Origin: Thalassobium sp. R2A62
GTDB lineage: Bacteria > Pseudomonadota > Alphaproteobacteria > Rhodobacterales > Rhodobacteraceae
NCBI RefSeq assembly: GCF_000161835.1
Contig: NZ_GG697169.2
Span: 2,139,211-2,203,210, forward strand
Length of the DNA stretch: 64,000 bases
Direction of reading: 5' to 3'
Shown here: positions 17,176-26,580 of the stretch, piece by piece
Position numbering within the stretch: position 1 is the stretch's first letter
Layout: each line of letters begins with the position of its first letter
The notes under the pieces: model-generated
What the model was told of the DNA's origin: nothing
The model's database searches: none
Seen by the model: the letters and a program-made list of their open reading frames with translations, nothing else
Program-made: the position numbers and the translations under genes

Positions 17176-18854
17176 GTGATATCCTCAGCTAGGGGCAGGT
17201 TGATTGTGAATTCGGCGCCACCTTCGTCCCGATTGCGAGCAGTGATCTGCCCGCCATGCTCGCGTACAATCTCAACTGAAATCGCCAAACCCAGCCCCAT
17301 ACCTTCGCCCGACGCACGGGTGGTGTAAAAGGGTTCTGTCAAATCCTCGAGCGGGACATCACCCAAACCCGGACCATCGTCACGCACAACGATCTGAGCC
17401 ACATCACCCGCTTCGACCCTAATCTCGAGAATCCCATCCGCGATCGCATCCAGCGCATTGCGCAGAATGTTTGTCGCCGCTTGTTCCAGCCGCAACTGGT
17501 TTCCACGGACCAAGGCAGTCTGTAATTGGGCGTCGACCGTTGCGCCGCTGGCCGCGACGTTTGGCGCCAACAGTTCTAGCGCGGCCTCAACCACGTTCCT
17601 GAGATCAACCTCGACGATTTCATCGGATCCAGACCTCGCAAAGAACTTTAGCTGCTCGGTCGTCTTTTGCATGCGCGTGACCAAACCGCCAAGCGCAGGC
17701 GGAACAGCCCGCCCACCGATTTCAGCCGCGATCAAATGATTTCGCATCGCCGCAATAGGTTGCCCCAACTCATGGGTGACAGACGCGGCCAACTGGCCAA
17801 GAGCCGCGAGTTTGCTGGCTCTCTCTAATTCACCTTGGGTTCGTTTCAGGCGCCTCTCGGCGGCGCGCCGTTCTTCAATCTCTTGTCCCAGCTGCGCGTT
17901 GATCTGCTGGACATCACGCAACGCCACCATCGTCCGTTGTGATCGCTGCGCAAGCCACAGCGCCAGCATCAACAGAACAACCGCCAATGCCGCGACCACT
18001 GCAAAGGACGCTCGCAACAAAACGGCCCGCTCATCGGCAAGATAAATCAGCAGCCAGCCTCGATTGGGGATCGAAACCTCGGCCAGATAATATTCGCGAC
18101 CTTCAAACGTTGCAGTCAACCCATCACGGTCCCACCCCAATGGATCCAGAGGTTGGTCACTAAACTGACGGGCCGCGCGGATGGTTGCGATTTTGCCCTC
18201 GGTCAACGACGTCAGCGTTTGGTATTGCCACGCAGGATCAGACGCGAGCAGAACAACGCCGTCAGCATTGGCCAAAAGAACCCGTTCGCCACCATCTGCC
18301 CATGTCTCGGCCAATCGCCCGAGGTCCAGCTTGATCGCGATGACACCCGCCACATCACCGGTTGGTTCAGGTACCGGGGCCGCGATGAAATACCCCGGAC
18401 GCAGTGTGGTTGCACCGATGCCGTAGAACACGCCCTGATCCCCATCCAACGCTGCGCGAAAATACGGGCGGAACCCATAGTTTTGTCCCAAAAAGGATGT
18501 AGTCCGTCCCGCGTTCGACGCCGCGACCGTCTCGCCCGTCCGGTCCATCAGATAGATGGCCTCTAGCCCAGCGCGGTCTGCAAAACCCGCCAATCGATCA
18601 TTCAGCGCGACACGACCCCGACCCGCAGCAGCCGCACGAACGGCAGGATCTTGGGATAGAATGAACGGCAAATGCTCGAACCGTTCGATTTCAGACACCA
18701 CCTGCGACTGGTATAGCGTCGCACGGGCGTTAGCGCGCGTGATCTCTTCGGCACGGAAAAACCCAACGCTCGCCCAGAACAATGCAATCCCAGCGACGGC
18801 CAACAGGACGACGATTAGAATAGGGCGCAAGAGACGTGTCGGATCGGAACTCAT
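17172..18854 (-). CDS. dctB: DctB-type sensor histidine kinase
   Basis: The 560-residue membrane kinase has two transmembrane segments (about 11-30 and 283-302) enclosing a periplasmic sensor of the double-Cache type (IYLMDRTGETVAASN and YFIAAPV). A coiled linker follows, then the phospho-acceptor box ASVTHELGQPIAAM with His361 and the ATPase domain (N box ILRNALDA, G boxes DDGPGLG and GMGLGLA). DctB proteins sense C4-dicarboxylates outside the cell. The four-base overlap with dctD and the nearby dctPQM genes support a sensor for the transported acid. Confidence 0.92.
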   Translation of the reverse strand: MSSDPTRLLRPILIVVLLAVAGIALFWASVGFFRAEEITRANARATLYQSQVVSEIERFEHLPFILSQDPAVRAAAAGRGRVALNDRLAGFADRAGLEAIYLMDRTGETVAASNAGRTTSFLGQNYGFRPYFRAALDGDQGVFYGIGATTLRPGYFIAAPVPEPTGDVAGVIAIKLDLGRLAETWADGGERVLLANADGVVLLASDPAWQYQTLTSLTEGKIATIRAARQFSDQPLDPLGWDRDGLTATFEGREYYLAEVSIPNRGWLLIYLADERAVLLRASFAVVAALAVVLLMLALWLAQRSQRTMVALRDVQQINAQLGQEIEERRAAERRLKRTQGELERASKLAALGQLAASVTHELGQPIAAMRNHLIAAEIGGRAVPPALGGLVTRMQKTTEQLKFFARSGSDEIVEVDLRNVVEAALELLAPNVAASGATVDAQLQTALVRGNQLRLEQAATNILRNALDAIADGILEIRVEAGDVAQIVVRDDGPGLGDVPLEDLTEPFYTTRASGEGMGLGLAISVEIVREHGGQITARNRDEGGAEFTINLPLAEDIT

Positions 18855-18898
18855 CTGCCGTGCTTACCGTCTGTCGCTGCTCAAAACAAACACTGCGC

Positions 18899-19201
18899 TT
18901 AGGCGATCCGAAATCCCTGCGGTGACACACCGGCGATCCGTTCAATATCGTCCGCGACTTCCATCTCGAGTTTGACGGTCGTGGCATACCAGCCAACAGA
19001 CCCAAGTCGCGCACGTTCGTCATCTGTCAGGCGCTTCGCTACTGCATCCTTGAGATCTGAAAATGCGGCCCCCGCATCGCCAGCCTCGCGCGCAAGATCG
19101 AGGATATAACCGCGGATCAATTCAAACTTCCATGTTGGGATGTTTGTGACGCCATCACGACCCTCGGCAGGCGTGCGGCACGGTGTTTTTGGTTCGGTCA
19201 T
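18899..19201 (-). CDS. Small conserved protein, DUF6958-like
   Basis: The 100-residue protein reads as a mixed helical domain with TNIPTWKFELIRGYILD and VGWYATTVKLEMEVADDIE. This pattern resembles the DUF6958 family (start with a GR motif, an alkyl helix, then GWW/Y-x-VKLE), a small winged-helix-like fold of unknown role. The ribosome site GAAGGGG lies just upstream of the ATG. It is transcribed divergently from dinB, with about 60 bases between them, and ends 44 bases from the dctB start, so it may be read together with dctB. Confidence 0.6.
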   Translation of the reverse strand: MTEPKTPCRTPAEGRDGVTNIPTWKFELIRGYILDLAREAGDAGAAFSDLKDAVAKRLTDDERARLGSVGWYATTVKLEMEVADDIERIAGVSPQGFRIA

Positions 19202-19262
19202 TTGATCCCCTTCCCGATTGCGAGCAATTGATGTGCGCGTTCAAATGGCATACCTTGCTATC

Positions 19263-20516
19263 ATGCCAGCACTCTGCCGCGACTGTCTTGCCCTCTTTGA
19301 GGATGCCGCCCGCTGCCCGACTTGTCGCAGCCCACGCATCTTGGCACATCCCGAACTCTATGACCTGTCGATCGCTCATATGGATTGCGATGCTTTCTAT
19401 GCGAGTGTCGAGAAACGTGACAACCCAGCGCTTGAGGGCAAGCCTGTCATTGTCGGCGGTGGACGGCGCGGCGTTGTTTCAACGGCCTGCTATGTCGCCC
19501 GAATTCGTGGCGTCAGGTCCGCCATGCCAATGTTCCAAGCGCTCAAACTATGCCCAGAGGCTGTCGTCGTACGCGGCCGCATGGATGTCTATGTCGAGGT
19601 TTCCAAACAGGTTCGCGCGTTGATGGAGGAACTCACCCCCTCGATCGAACCATTGTCCTTGGACGAGGCATTCATGGATCTCTCTGGCACCGAAAAGTTG
19701 CACGGAGCGCCCCCTGCAAAAATGCTCGCCCGTTTGGTCAAACGCATGAAGGAAGAAGTTGGCATCAAAGGGTCAATTGGCCTCAGCCACAATAAATTCC
19801 TCGCCAAGGTCGCATCCGACTTGGACAAGCCACACGGATTTTCAATTATTGGCAAGGCCGAGACCCAAGAGTTTTTGTGGGACAAGCCCGTCCGCCTGAT
19901 TTGGGGCATTGGTCCCGCTGCACAGGCTCAGCTGGAAAAGGGTGGCATTCGAACCTTTGCCGATCTGCACCGATGGGATCGGCGTGATCTTTCCGACCGT
20001 TTCGGCGGGATGGGTGTGCGGCTTTGGCACCTCGCGCGCGGCCAAGATCACAGTCCGGTTTCCGCCAATACCCCTGTCAAAGGGCTGTCCAACGAAACCA
20101 CGTTTCACGATGACACCAATGACGTCGACATCCTAGACGGCCATATCTGGCGCATGGCGGAAAAAGTATCTGCCCGCGCCAAGGCCAAGGGCAAGGCGGG
20201 GCGCGTCGTGAACCTGAAACTGAAACGCGCCAACCACACGCTGTTGTCGAAACGGCTGTCACTGCGCAGCCCGACGCAAATGGCGGATAGGATTTACCGG
20301 ACAGCGCGGGATTTATTCGATCAGGTTGGGGATCAGGGACCTTACCGGTTGCTTGGTGTCGGCATTTCCGATCTCGTTTCCGAAGATGGGGCCGATCTCA
20401 CCGGTGACTTGCTAGATCCTGATGCCAACAAACGGGGTCAGGCCGAACGCGCGGCCGATAAAATCCGCGAAAAATTTGGGGTCGATGCGATTGTAAAAGG
20501 TCGTTCGCTGCGGTGA
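19263..20516 (+). CDS. dinB: DNA polymerase IV with N-terminal zinc ribbon
   Basis: This Y-family polymerase copies damaged DNA. The 417-residue form chosen begins MPALCRDC and carries a zinc-ribbon-like module (Cys5, Cys8, Cys18, Cys21) before the palm domain, an extension seen in alphaproteobacterial DinB proteins and absent from E. coli. Catalytic carboxylates lie in AHMDCDAFYASVE (Asp41, Asp43) and SLDEAFMDL (about residue 140); the little-finger domain follows. An earlier in-frame ATG (19245) is possible; no strong ribosome site marks either. The gene ends directly against the convergent amidohydrolase gene. No LexA box was recognised upstream. Confidence 0.92.
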   Translation: MPALCRDCLALFEDAARCPTCRSPRILAHPELYDLSIAHMDCDAFYASVEKRDNPALEGKPVIVGGGRRGVVSTACYVARIRGVRSAMPMFQALKLCPEAVVVRGRMDVYVEVSKQVRALMEELTPSIEPLSLDEAFMDLSGTEKLHGAPPAKMLARLVKRMKEEVGIKGSIGLSHNKFLAKVASDLDKPHGFSIIGKAETQEFLWDKPVRLIWGIGPAAQAQLEKGGIRTFADLHRWDRRDLSDRFGGMGVRLWHLARGQDHSPVSANTPVKGLSNETTFHDDTNDVDILDGHIWRMAEKVSARAKAKGKAGRVVNLKLKRANHTLLSKRLSLRSPTQMADRIYRTARDLFDQVGDQGPYRLLGVGISDLVSEDGADLTGDLLDPDANKRGQAERAADKIREKFGVDAIVKGRSLR

Positions 20517-21377
20517 CTATTCCGCAGCCACTTTGATGCCGTTTTGTCCAATCTGAACAATCTCGGCCATGACCGATTGCATCTGCGCGCGGAACGTCTC
20601 GAAATTTGCGTTAGGGCGGATCGTCTGTTCGTTCATGTACAAAGACCGATCAATCTCGACTTGAACGGCATGCTGGTTTTTCGTGGGGCGACCATAGTGC
20701 TGGGTGATGTAGGCCCCCGCAAACGGCATGTTGCGCGCCACGTTTAGCCCCACGGCAACAAACGCTGCCTCGACCCGGTCGACAATTTCAGGCGATGCTG
20801 CTGCGCCGAACCTGTCACCTAGAACCACGTCAGGACGCGGCTGACTTTGGGGCACACCATTATCCAACGCTTCGTGCGGCATTGAGTGGCAGTCGATCAA
20901 GATAGCCTGCCCAAAAAGGTTCCGGCTTTGATCCAACAAAAATTGGAGCGCGTCATGATATGGGCGCCAATAGGTAGAGATGCGGTAATGCGCCTCGTCC
21001 AGCTTAAGCTTGCCCCGATAGATCGCACGACCATTGGCGACGACACGTGGGATCACGCCCAACCCGCTGGCGATCCGCGGGTTATGAGTGGCGCGCCTAA
21101 CGTCCATTACAACAGCTGGGTCCAGTTCGTCCGCCGCGCGGTTCAAATCAACATAGGCCCGCGGCGCACCCGCAACGAGGAACGGCGCACCAAAAGACGG
21201 TGCACGATCAAACACCCGATCGACATATGCATCTTCTGACGACCGTATCTCTCGTTCATCTAAAATTGATTTACGAACAAACGTCCAAGGATAGTCACGC
21301 CCACTATGAGGTGATGCAAAAACAACGGATGTCGTTCTTGCGTCTGGCCGTCTCAAATCATAGGTGAACTTGGTCAT
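20517..21377 (-). CDS. N-formylglutamate amidohydrolase family protein
   Basis: The 286-residue protein belongs to the FGase (HutG-like) family, zinc hydrolases that release formate or cleave N-acyl glutamates in histidine breakdown. Visible family motifs are SPHSGRDYP near residue 23, the ATHNPRIASG region near 95, LIDCHSMPHE near 160 and a late VEIDRSLYM segment near 243. No other hut gene lies nearby, so the in-vivo substrate is open. Its stop abuts the dinB stop without a gap. Confidence 0.85.
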   Translation of the reverse strand: MTKFTYDLRRPDARTTSVVFASPHSGRDYPWTFVRKSILDEREIRSSEDAYVDRVFDRAPSFGAPFLVAGAPRAYVDLNRAADELDPAVVMDVRRATHNPRIASGLGVIPRVVANGRAIYRGKLKLDEAHYRISTYWRPYHDALQFLLDQSRNLFGQAILIDCHSMPHEALDNGVPQSQPRPDVVLGDRFGAAASPEIVDRVEAAFVAVGLNVARNMPFAGAYITQHYGRPTKNQHAVQVEIDRSLYMNEQTIRPNANFETFRAQMQSVMAEIVQIGQNGIKVAAE

Positions 21378-21528
21378 TCAGGACTCCTTACCTGTCTCTT
21401 ATATAACGCAAACTAACAAACCACCAAAAGCTCTTGATCCCCATCCCGACTCTAATTATAGACGCCGCTACCGACGCGGCTCTCCGCGTCCTATTTATGT
21501 AGGACAGGGTGGTCGATCAGGTGTTCAT

Positions 21529-21603
21529 GGGCGCTTAGCTCAGCGGTAGAGCACTTCGTTGACATCGAAGGGGTCACTGGTTCAATCCCAGTAGTGCCCA
21601 CCA
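21529..21603 (+). tRNA. tRNA-Val (GAC)
   Basis: A complete cloverleaf is visible: acceptor GGGCGCT pairing with AGTGCCC, D stem GCTC/GAGC, anticodon stem CTTCG/CGAAG with loop TTGACAT and anticodon GAC at 21561-21563, and T stem ACTGG/CCAGT with TTCAATC. The 3' CCA is encoded. The gene is followed after about 75 bases by rpmJ. Confidence 0.97.
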
Positions 21604-21677
21604 TGAATTTCACTGGCCCCGCTTGGGGTCGAACCGAAACAGGCGCCCCGCCGCGCCGCGAAGCCAAGGAGACCGTT

Positions 21678-21803
21678 ATGAAGGTCAGAAACTCGCTCCG
21701 CTCGCTGAAAAACCGGCACCGTGATTGCCGCGTTGTTCGCCGCAAGGGTCGTGTCTACGTTATCAACAAGACACAGCGCCGGTTCAAAGCACGTCAGGGC
21801 TAA
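21678..21803 (+). CDS. rpmJ: 50S ribosomal protein L36 (bL36, C-minus type)
   Basis: The 41-residue basic protein begins [17 protein letters not shown] and ends [11 protein letters not shown], a typical bL36 of the kind without the four zinc-binding cysteines; a single cysteine (Cys17) remains. AAGGAG precedes the ATG. A good terminator lies 24 bases after the stop. It stands outside the ribosomal protein operons, as this paralogue usually does in these bacteria. Confidence 0.95.
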   Translation: MKVRNSLRSLKNRHRDCRVVRRKGRVYVINKTQRRFKARQG

Positions 21804-21826
21804 GTCCCGGGCAGCGTACCAAGCTT

Positions 21827-21859
21827 AAAAAAGCCGCTCCTGATTGGGGCGGCTTTTTT
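21827..21859. terminator. Bidirectional terminator after rpmJ
   Basis: AAAAGCCGCTCC pairs with GGGGCGGCTTTT with one G-T pair, across a 5-base loop, with A-run and T-run flanks. It serves rpmJ and the convergent gene at 21897. Confidence 0.88.
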
Positions 21860-21896
21860 CGTGGCTAACTTTGATGGGCGGGGACCGTCGGCAGGA

Positions 21897-23576
21897 TCAA
21901 TCGATCCCGCCTACACTATCCGCAAGCAACCGCACCGCCGTTGCTTCGTTCATATACCCTGTTACTGGCAATCCACGTGCCTGTTGATAGCGACGCAACG
22001 CGCGACGGGTGTTGCCATCAAACCGGCCATCAACCCGACCGGGTTCTAGCCGCAGACTTGCCAACTTACGTTCTACCAATCGTGCGGTAATCACGTTCAG
22101 ACCCAGCGCACGCTCTTGGGCGATCCACTGCCTGCGGCGTTCTTCGCCACTGTCATCCCGCTGCAATTCGGCGATCCGTGCTTGGGCTTCATTGCGAAAC
22201 GCGCCGCCCGGAAATCTCCGCAAATAGGTTTGATATGCTGCAACCGTGTGGCTGCTGCGGGCTTGGTTCCATTGCGCACGATCTTCGCGATCTGCCCGAT
22301 CCCGTTTGTCCTCTTCGATTGCAGCCAGCCGCTCTTTGGCTTCTTCGGAAAACGCACCGTCTGGATACCGCTCGATGTAGGACCGTAATCCGATCTCGTC
22401 GCCCTGCGCGCCTGTGATGTTCCAATACGCCCGATCAGCGCGCAATTGCTCTTGGCGTTTGCGCTCGGCTTCGGCCTCTAGCTCGGCTGACCGACGGCTC
22501 GCTTGGTTGTCCAATCTCCGAATCTGCGCGGCATTCATATATGTTGTTTGCTCAAACCCGTTTTGTTGCTGCCAATTGGCAATCGCACGGCGTGATCCCG
22601 GACCAAAAATACCGTCAATGCCTCGGGTGTTATAGTCGAGGATCGTCAGATCTCTTTGAATGTCGCGCCGCTGGTCGCGTGAAAGGGTCAGCGCCTCTTC
22701 GGCCAATCGCGCATCGCGGAACGGCTCGCTTACAATCTTGTCGATCGCAATTCGCGCTTGGACCGCGTAGCGGCCTTGGGGATGCAGACGCAGATACGTC
22801 CGGTACGCGTCTTCTGTGTCGAGGTTTTGCGCCTCACCCCAACGGGCATCTTCCAGCTCGGTCAGATCAGTCGTCGGCACAACCACCGGATCACGCCCGC
22901 CATCTTCGGACCCCTCGGACACCAATTCTAGAAAAGTGTAGTTGCGCGGCAGATACCCCTCAGCAGACAGTGCATCATCACTCGCTATCGCCTGATCCAG
23001 ATTCGCACCGGACTGAGGCAGCGTATTGGTGACAAATCGCGCGACACTGCGCACGTCACCTTTGATCACAGTCACCCCCTGAGGGATGTCCAAAGGACCA
23101 AGACCCTCGCGTAACCCTCGGGTCACCTCGTCCGTTTGGCCATCATGCCCCAGAACCATCACGGCATCACCCGCTGTCTGAGAAATGACCTGCATCAATG
23201 CTTCGATAGGGATCGCATCCTGCCCCGCCAACACCGACGTTGCAGGTTTGCTTGCCTCTTTGGTCACCAGCCATGTTTGATTTCCGTCGGTCACAAATTG
23301 ACCCGCTAGGATCACGACCAAACGCGATGCATCTTCGGCCTCTGCTGCGAAGCCCCGCAAATTGCGACGCACATCAGTCCAATCGCCGTTGCCCAGCTGG
23401 AATATCTCGAAACCCTGATCTTTGAGACCGTCAACCGAACCCAGAATGGACGTCGCGCGCGCCACCCGATCATAGTTGTCGTACCGAGAGACGCCCAACA
23501 AGAACGCCGCATCATCGGCGACCGCCGGTGCGGCCATTGCCATCACCAAAGCCGAGGTTGTCAAAAACCCACGCAT
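21897..23576 (-). CDS. Caspase-fold protein with two peptidoglycan-binding-like modules, probably inactive
   Basis: The 559-residue product has a signal peptide (MRGFLTTSALVMAMAAPAVA), a domain resembling the start of a caspase fold (AAFLLGVSRYDNYD and LVVILAGQF), and then a C-terminal half with two peptidoglycan-binding-type modules (about 310-360, GIDGIFGPGSRRAI, and about 508-552, RVDGRFDGNTRRAL). Between them are tetratricopeptide-like repeats (AYRTYLRLHPQGRYA, LRSYIERYPDGAFS, YQTYLRRFPGGAF). In active caspase-like enzymes the strand ends in GHG; here it reads AGQF, and no matching cysteine is seen, so catalysis is doubtful. ATG at 23576 has GGGAG eight bases upstream; an earlier GTG is less likely. 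Probably periplasmic. Confidence 0.8.
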   Translation of the reverse strand: MRGFLTTSALVMAMAAPAVADDAAFLLGVSRYDNYDRVARATSILGSVDGLKDQGFEIFQLGNGDWTDVRRNLRGFAAEAEDASRLVVILAGQFVTDGNQTWLVTKEASKPATSVLAGQDAIPIEALMQVISQTAGDAVMVLGHDGQTDEVTRGLREGLGPLDIPQGVTVIKGDVRSVARFVTNTLPQSGANLDQAIASDDALSAEGYLPRNYTFLELVSEGSEDGGRDPVVVPTTDLTELEDARWGEAQNLDTEDAYRTYLRLHPQGRYAVQARIAIDKIVSEPFRDARLAEEALTLSRDQRRDIQRDLTILDYNTRGIDGIFGPGSRRAIANWQQQNGFEQTTYMNAAQIRRLDNQASRRSAELEAEAERKRQEQLRADRAYWNITGAQGDEIGLRSYIERYPDGAFSEEAKERLAAIEEDKRDRADREDRAQWNQARSSHTVAAYQTYLRRFPGGAFRNEAQARIAELQRDDSGEERRRQWIAQERALGLNVITARLVERKLASLRLEPGRVDGRFDGNTRRALRRYQQARGLPVTGYMNEATAVRLLADSVGGID

Positions 23577-23665
23577 AACACTCACTCCCTTTTGTCGGGA
23601 CTAAGCCTAGCCAGCGAAACGCAACCTGTCTTTAACCAAGTGCAAGCCGCGCCAAAGGCCGCCGA

Positions 23666-26458
23666 TCACTCAGCTGCGATTTGTGTCGCCGCCTCAACCT
23701 TTACAGCCGAGAATTTGAATTCAGGGATTTTGCCATAGGGGTCAACAGCAGGGTTGGTCAGGATGTTCGCGGCCGCCTCGACAAAGGCAAAGGGCAAGAA
23801 CACCATATCCGGCGCCACTGCACGATCCTCTCGCGCCATGATCATCACCGACCCACGCCGTGTGCTCAACGTTACATGCTCACCTGGAGCGACGCCCAAT
23901 TTGCGCAGTGTTGACGGGTGCAGCGAACAGTTTGCCTCGGGCTCAACCGCATCCAAAACCTTGGAACGGCGCGTCATGGAACCTGTGTGCCAATGCTCGA
24001 GCTGACGACCTGTTGTCAGGATCATGGGATAGTCCGCATCCGGAGCCTCATCAGGGGCAATGACCGACGCAGGCGTAAATTTCGCCCGACCATCGGTGCG
24101 CGGGAAACCATCCCCAAACACAATCGGCTGGCCCGGATCATCCGGCGTCAGCGACGGATAGGTCACTGCGTTGACACATTCGAGACGCTCCCACGTGATG
24201 TTGTTGAACGACTTCATCAACTGACCCATCTCAGCAAAGATTTCGGATGGATGCGTGTATGTCCACCCAAGACCCAGACGCTTGGCCAATTCAACTTCGA
24301 TCCACCAATCCTCGCGGGCCTCACCCGGAGGCGACACCGCAGGGCGACCCATTTGAACCTGACGGTTCGTGTTCGTCACCGTTCCCGTCTTTTCGGCAAA
24401 CGCCGACGCTGGCAGGATCACATCTGCATAGTTCGCAGTCTCAGTCAGGAAAATATCTTGGACGACAAGATGCTCGAGCTTTGCCAGCGCATCCCGTGCG
24501 TGTTCCACATCGGGGTCCGACATCGCTGGGTTCTCGCCCAGAATATACATGCCATCAATGTCGCCATCATGGACCGCATCCATGATCTCGGTCACGGTCA
24601 GGCCTTTGTTCGAATCCAGTATCTCGTTGACGCCGTCCTCTTTGGACCAAATCTCGGAAAAGGCGCTACGAACACCGTCATCCACAACGCTCTGCATGTC
24701 TGGCAGGAACATCGGGATCAGGCCCGCGTCAGACGCACCTTGGACGTTGTTCTGACCGCGCAGCGGGTGCAGACCCGTACCCGGGCGACCGATTTGACCG
24801 GTCATAAGACCCAGCGATATCAGGCAGCGCGAATTGTCCGTGCCGTGAATGTGCTGTGACACACCCATACCCCAGAAAATCATCGCCGCCTTTGCACCAG
24901 CAAAGGTACGCGCAACATCGCGCAACAACTCAGGTTCGATACCACAAATATCCGACATCTTCTCTGGCGTGAAATCAGCAAGGTGGGCTTTTTCAGCCTC
25001 CCAGTTTTCCGTGTAGGCGTCGATGTATTGCTGGTCGTACAGACCTTCTTCGACGATCGTATGCATGATCGCGTTCAGCATCGACACGTCCGCACCCGGA
25101 CGGAATTGCAGCATGTGTGAGGCAAAACGCTTGAGCGCCTGACCGCGTGGATCCATAACGATCAGCTTGCCACCGCGCTTGGTGAACTGCTTGAAATAGG
25201 TCGCCGCAACAGGGTGGTTCTCAATCGGGTTCGCCCCGATGACAATCGCCACATCGGCGTTCTCGATCTCGTTGAACGTCGCGGTCACAGCACCCGATCC
25301 AACGTTTTCCATCAATGCCGCAACTGACGACGCGTGACACAGACGTGTGCAGTGATCGACGTTGTTGTGGCCAAAGCCCTGACGGATCATTTTCTGGAAC
25401 AGATATGCTTCTTCGTTGGTACATTTGGCCGAACCAAATCCCGCAACCGAAGCGCCACCTTTGGATTGCTTGAGCTTGGCCAAACCACCTGCTGCAAAAT
25501 CCAATGCCTCATCCCACGTCGCCTCGCGGAACGTGTCACCCCAGTTGCCCGGATCAACATTCAGCCCCTTTGCAGGCGCATCGTCACGGCGGATCAGCGG
25601 CTTGGTCAAACGGTGCTCGTGGTGGATGTAGTCAAAGCCAAAGCGCCCTTTAACGCACAAGCGACCTTCGTTGGCGGGGCCATTGATACCTTCGACGTAT
25701 TTCACACGGTCGTCTTTGACCTTGAGGCTGACCTGACAACCAACACCACAGAACGGGCAAATGCTTTCGACTTCTTTGTCGAAATCCATGCTGTCGCCGA
25801 CTTGGTTTTCGTCAGTCACAGTAGCGGGCATCAACGCGCCCGTTGGGCAGGCCTGAACGCATTCACCGCACGCCACGCAAGACGAGGCACCCATTGGGTC
25901 TGCCATGTCGAATGTCGGATAGACGTCATGACCACGACCCGCCATACCGATCACGTCGTTCACCTGAACCTCGCGGCAGGCGCGCACGCACAAACCACAT
26001 TGAATACACGCATCCAAATTCACGCTCATCGCAACGTGGCTGTCATCCAGCAGGGGAATGCGCCCCTTTTCCAACTTCGGGAAACGGCTCTCGCTGACGC
26101 CATTCATGTCGGCCATGTCCCATAAGTGGCTCGACTTGTCATGGGCGACATCGCGCTCTGGCTGGTCAGCAACCAACATCTCGACAACAGTCCGACGTGC
26201 ATTTGTGGCGCGTTCGTTGTTGGTCACGACGACCATGCCGTCACTGGGTTCGCGGATACAAGATGCTGCCAACGTACGCTCGCCTTCGATCTCGACCATA
26301 CATGCGCGACAGTTACCATCAGGGCGATACCCCGGTGCAGGCTTGTGGCACAGATGTGGGATGATCAGGCCACGACCATTGGCAACCTCCCAGATTGTCT
26401 GACCGCGCTCGGCAGTTACCTGTTCACCATCTAGGGTAAATTGAATCACGTCAGACAT
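23666..26458 (-). CDS. Formate dehydrogenase alpha subunit (molybdenum, NAD-type)
   Basis: The 930-residue protein combines an N-terminal 2Fe-2S ferredoxin domain (Cys37, 50, 53, 67), a NuoG-like linker, two 4Fe-4S clusters (CIQCGLCVRAC and CVACGECVQAC, about 150-210) and a molybdopterin dehydrogenase body beginning CPFCGVGC. The likely molybdenum ligand is the cysteine of RLCHASS near residue 378, followed by the conserved histidine. This is the architecture of the FdsA/FdhA subunit of soluble NAD-dependent formate dehydrogenase, which oxidises formate to carbon dioxide. The partners that pass electrons to NAD (flavin and small iron-sulfur subunits) and the FdsC/FdsD accessory proteins are not beside it. 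Confidence 0.9.
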   Translation of the reverse strand: MSDVIQFTLDGEQVTAERGQTIWEVANGRGLIIPHLCHKPAPGYRPDGNCRACMVEIEGERTLAASCIREPSDGMVVVTNNERATNARRTVVEMLVADQPERDVAHDKSSHLWDMADMNGVSESRFPKLEKGRIPLLDDSHVAMSVNLDACIQCGLCVRACREVQVNDVIGMAGRGHDVYPTFDMADPMGASSCVACGECVQACPTGALMPATVTDENQVGDSMDFDKEVESICPFCGVGCQVSLKVKDDRVKYVEGINGPANEGRLCVKGRFGFDYIHHEHRLTKPLIRRDDAPAKGLNVDPGNWGDTFREATWDEALDFAAGGLAKLKQSKGGASVAGFGSAKCTNEEAYLFQKMIRQGFGHNNVDHCTRLCHASSVAALMENVGSGAVTATFNEIENADVAIVIGANPIENHPVAATYFKQFTKRGGKLIVMDPRGQALKRFASHMLQFRPGADVSMLNAIMHTIVEEGLYDQQYIDAYTENWEAEKAHLADFTPEKMSDICGIEPELLRDVARTFAGAKAAMIFWGMGVSQHIHGTDNSRCLISLGLMTGQIGRPGTGLHPLRGQNNVQGASDAGLIPMFLPDMQSVVDDGVRSAFSEIWSKEDGVNEILDSNKGLTVTEIMDAVHDGDIDGMYILGENPAMSDPDVEHARDALAKLEHLVVQDIFLTETANYADVILPASAFAEKTGTVTNTNRQVQMGRPAVSPPGEAREDWWIEVELAKRLGLGWTYTHPSEIFAEMGQLMKSFNNITWERLECVNAVTYPSLTPDDPGQPIVFGDGFPRTDGRAKFTPASVIAPDEAPDADYPMILTTGRQLEHWHTGSMTRRSKVLDAVEPEANCSLHPSTLRKLGVAPGEHVTLSTRRGSVMIMAREDRAVAPDMVFLPFAFVEAAANILTNPAVDPYGKIPEFKFSAVKVEAATQIAAE

Positions 26459-26580
26459 AGTAAGGGCTCCCTTTAGAGGCCCAAGTCTAAACCAGTTCTG
26501 TTCAAAATCCAGTCAGCCAACTGCGACAGGACAGGCTCCAAAACCGCCAATGCGTTTCCAAAACGAAACGGATGCGCGGA

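Noticed and set aside
19202-19262. A LexA (SOS) box before dinB
   Set aside because: No GTTC or GAAC pair with 7-base spacing was found in the promoter region.
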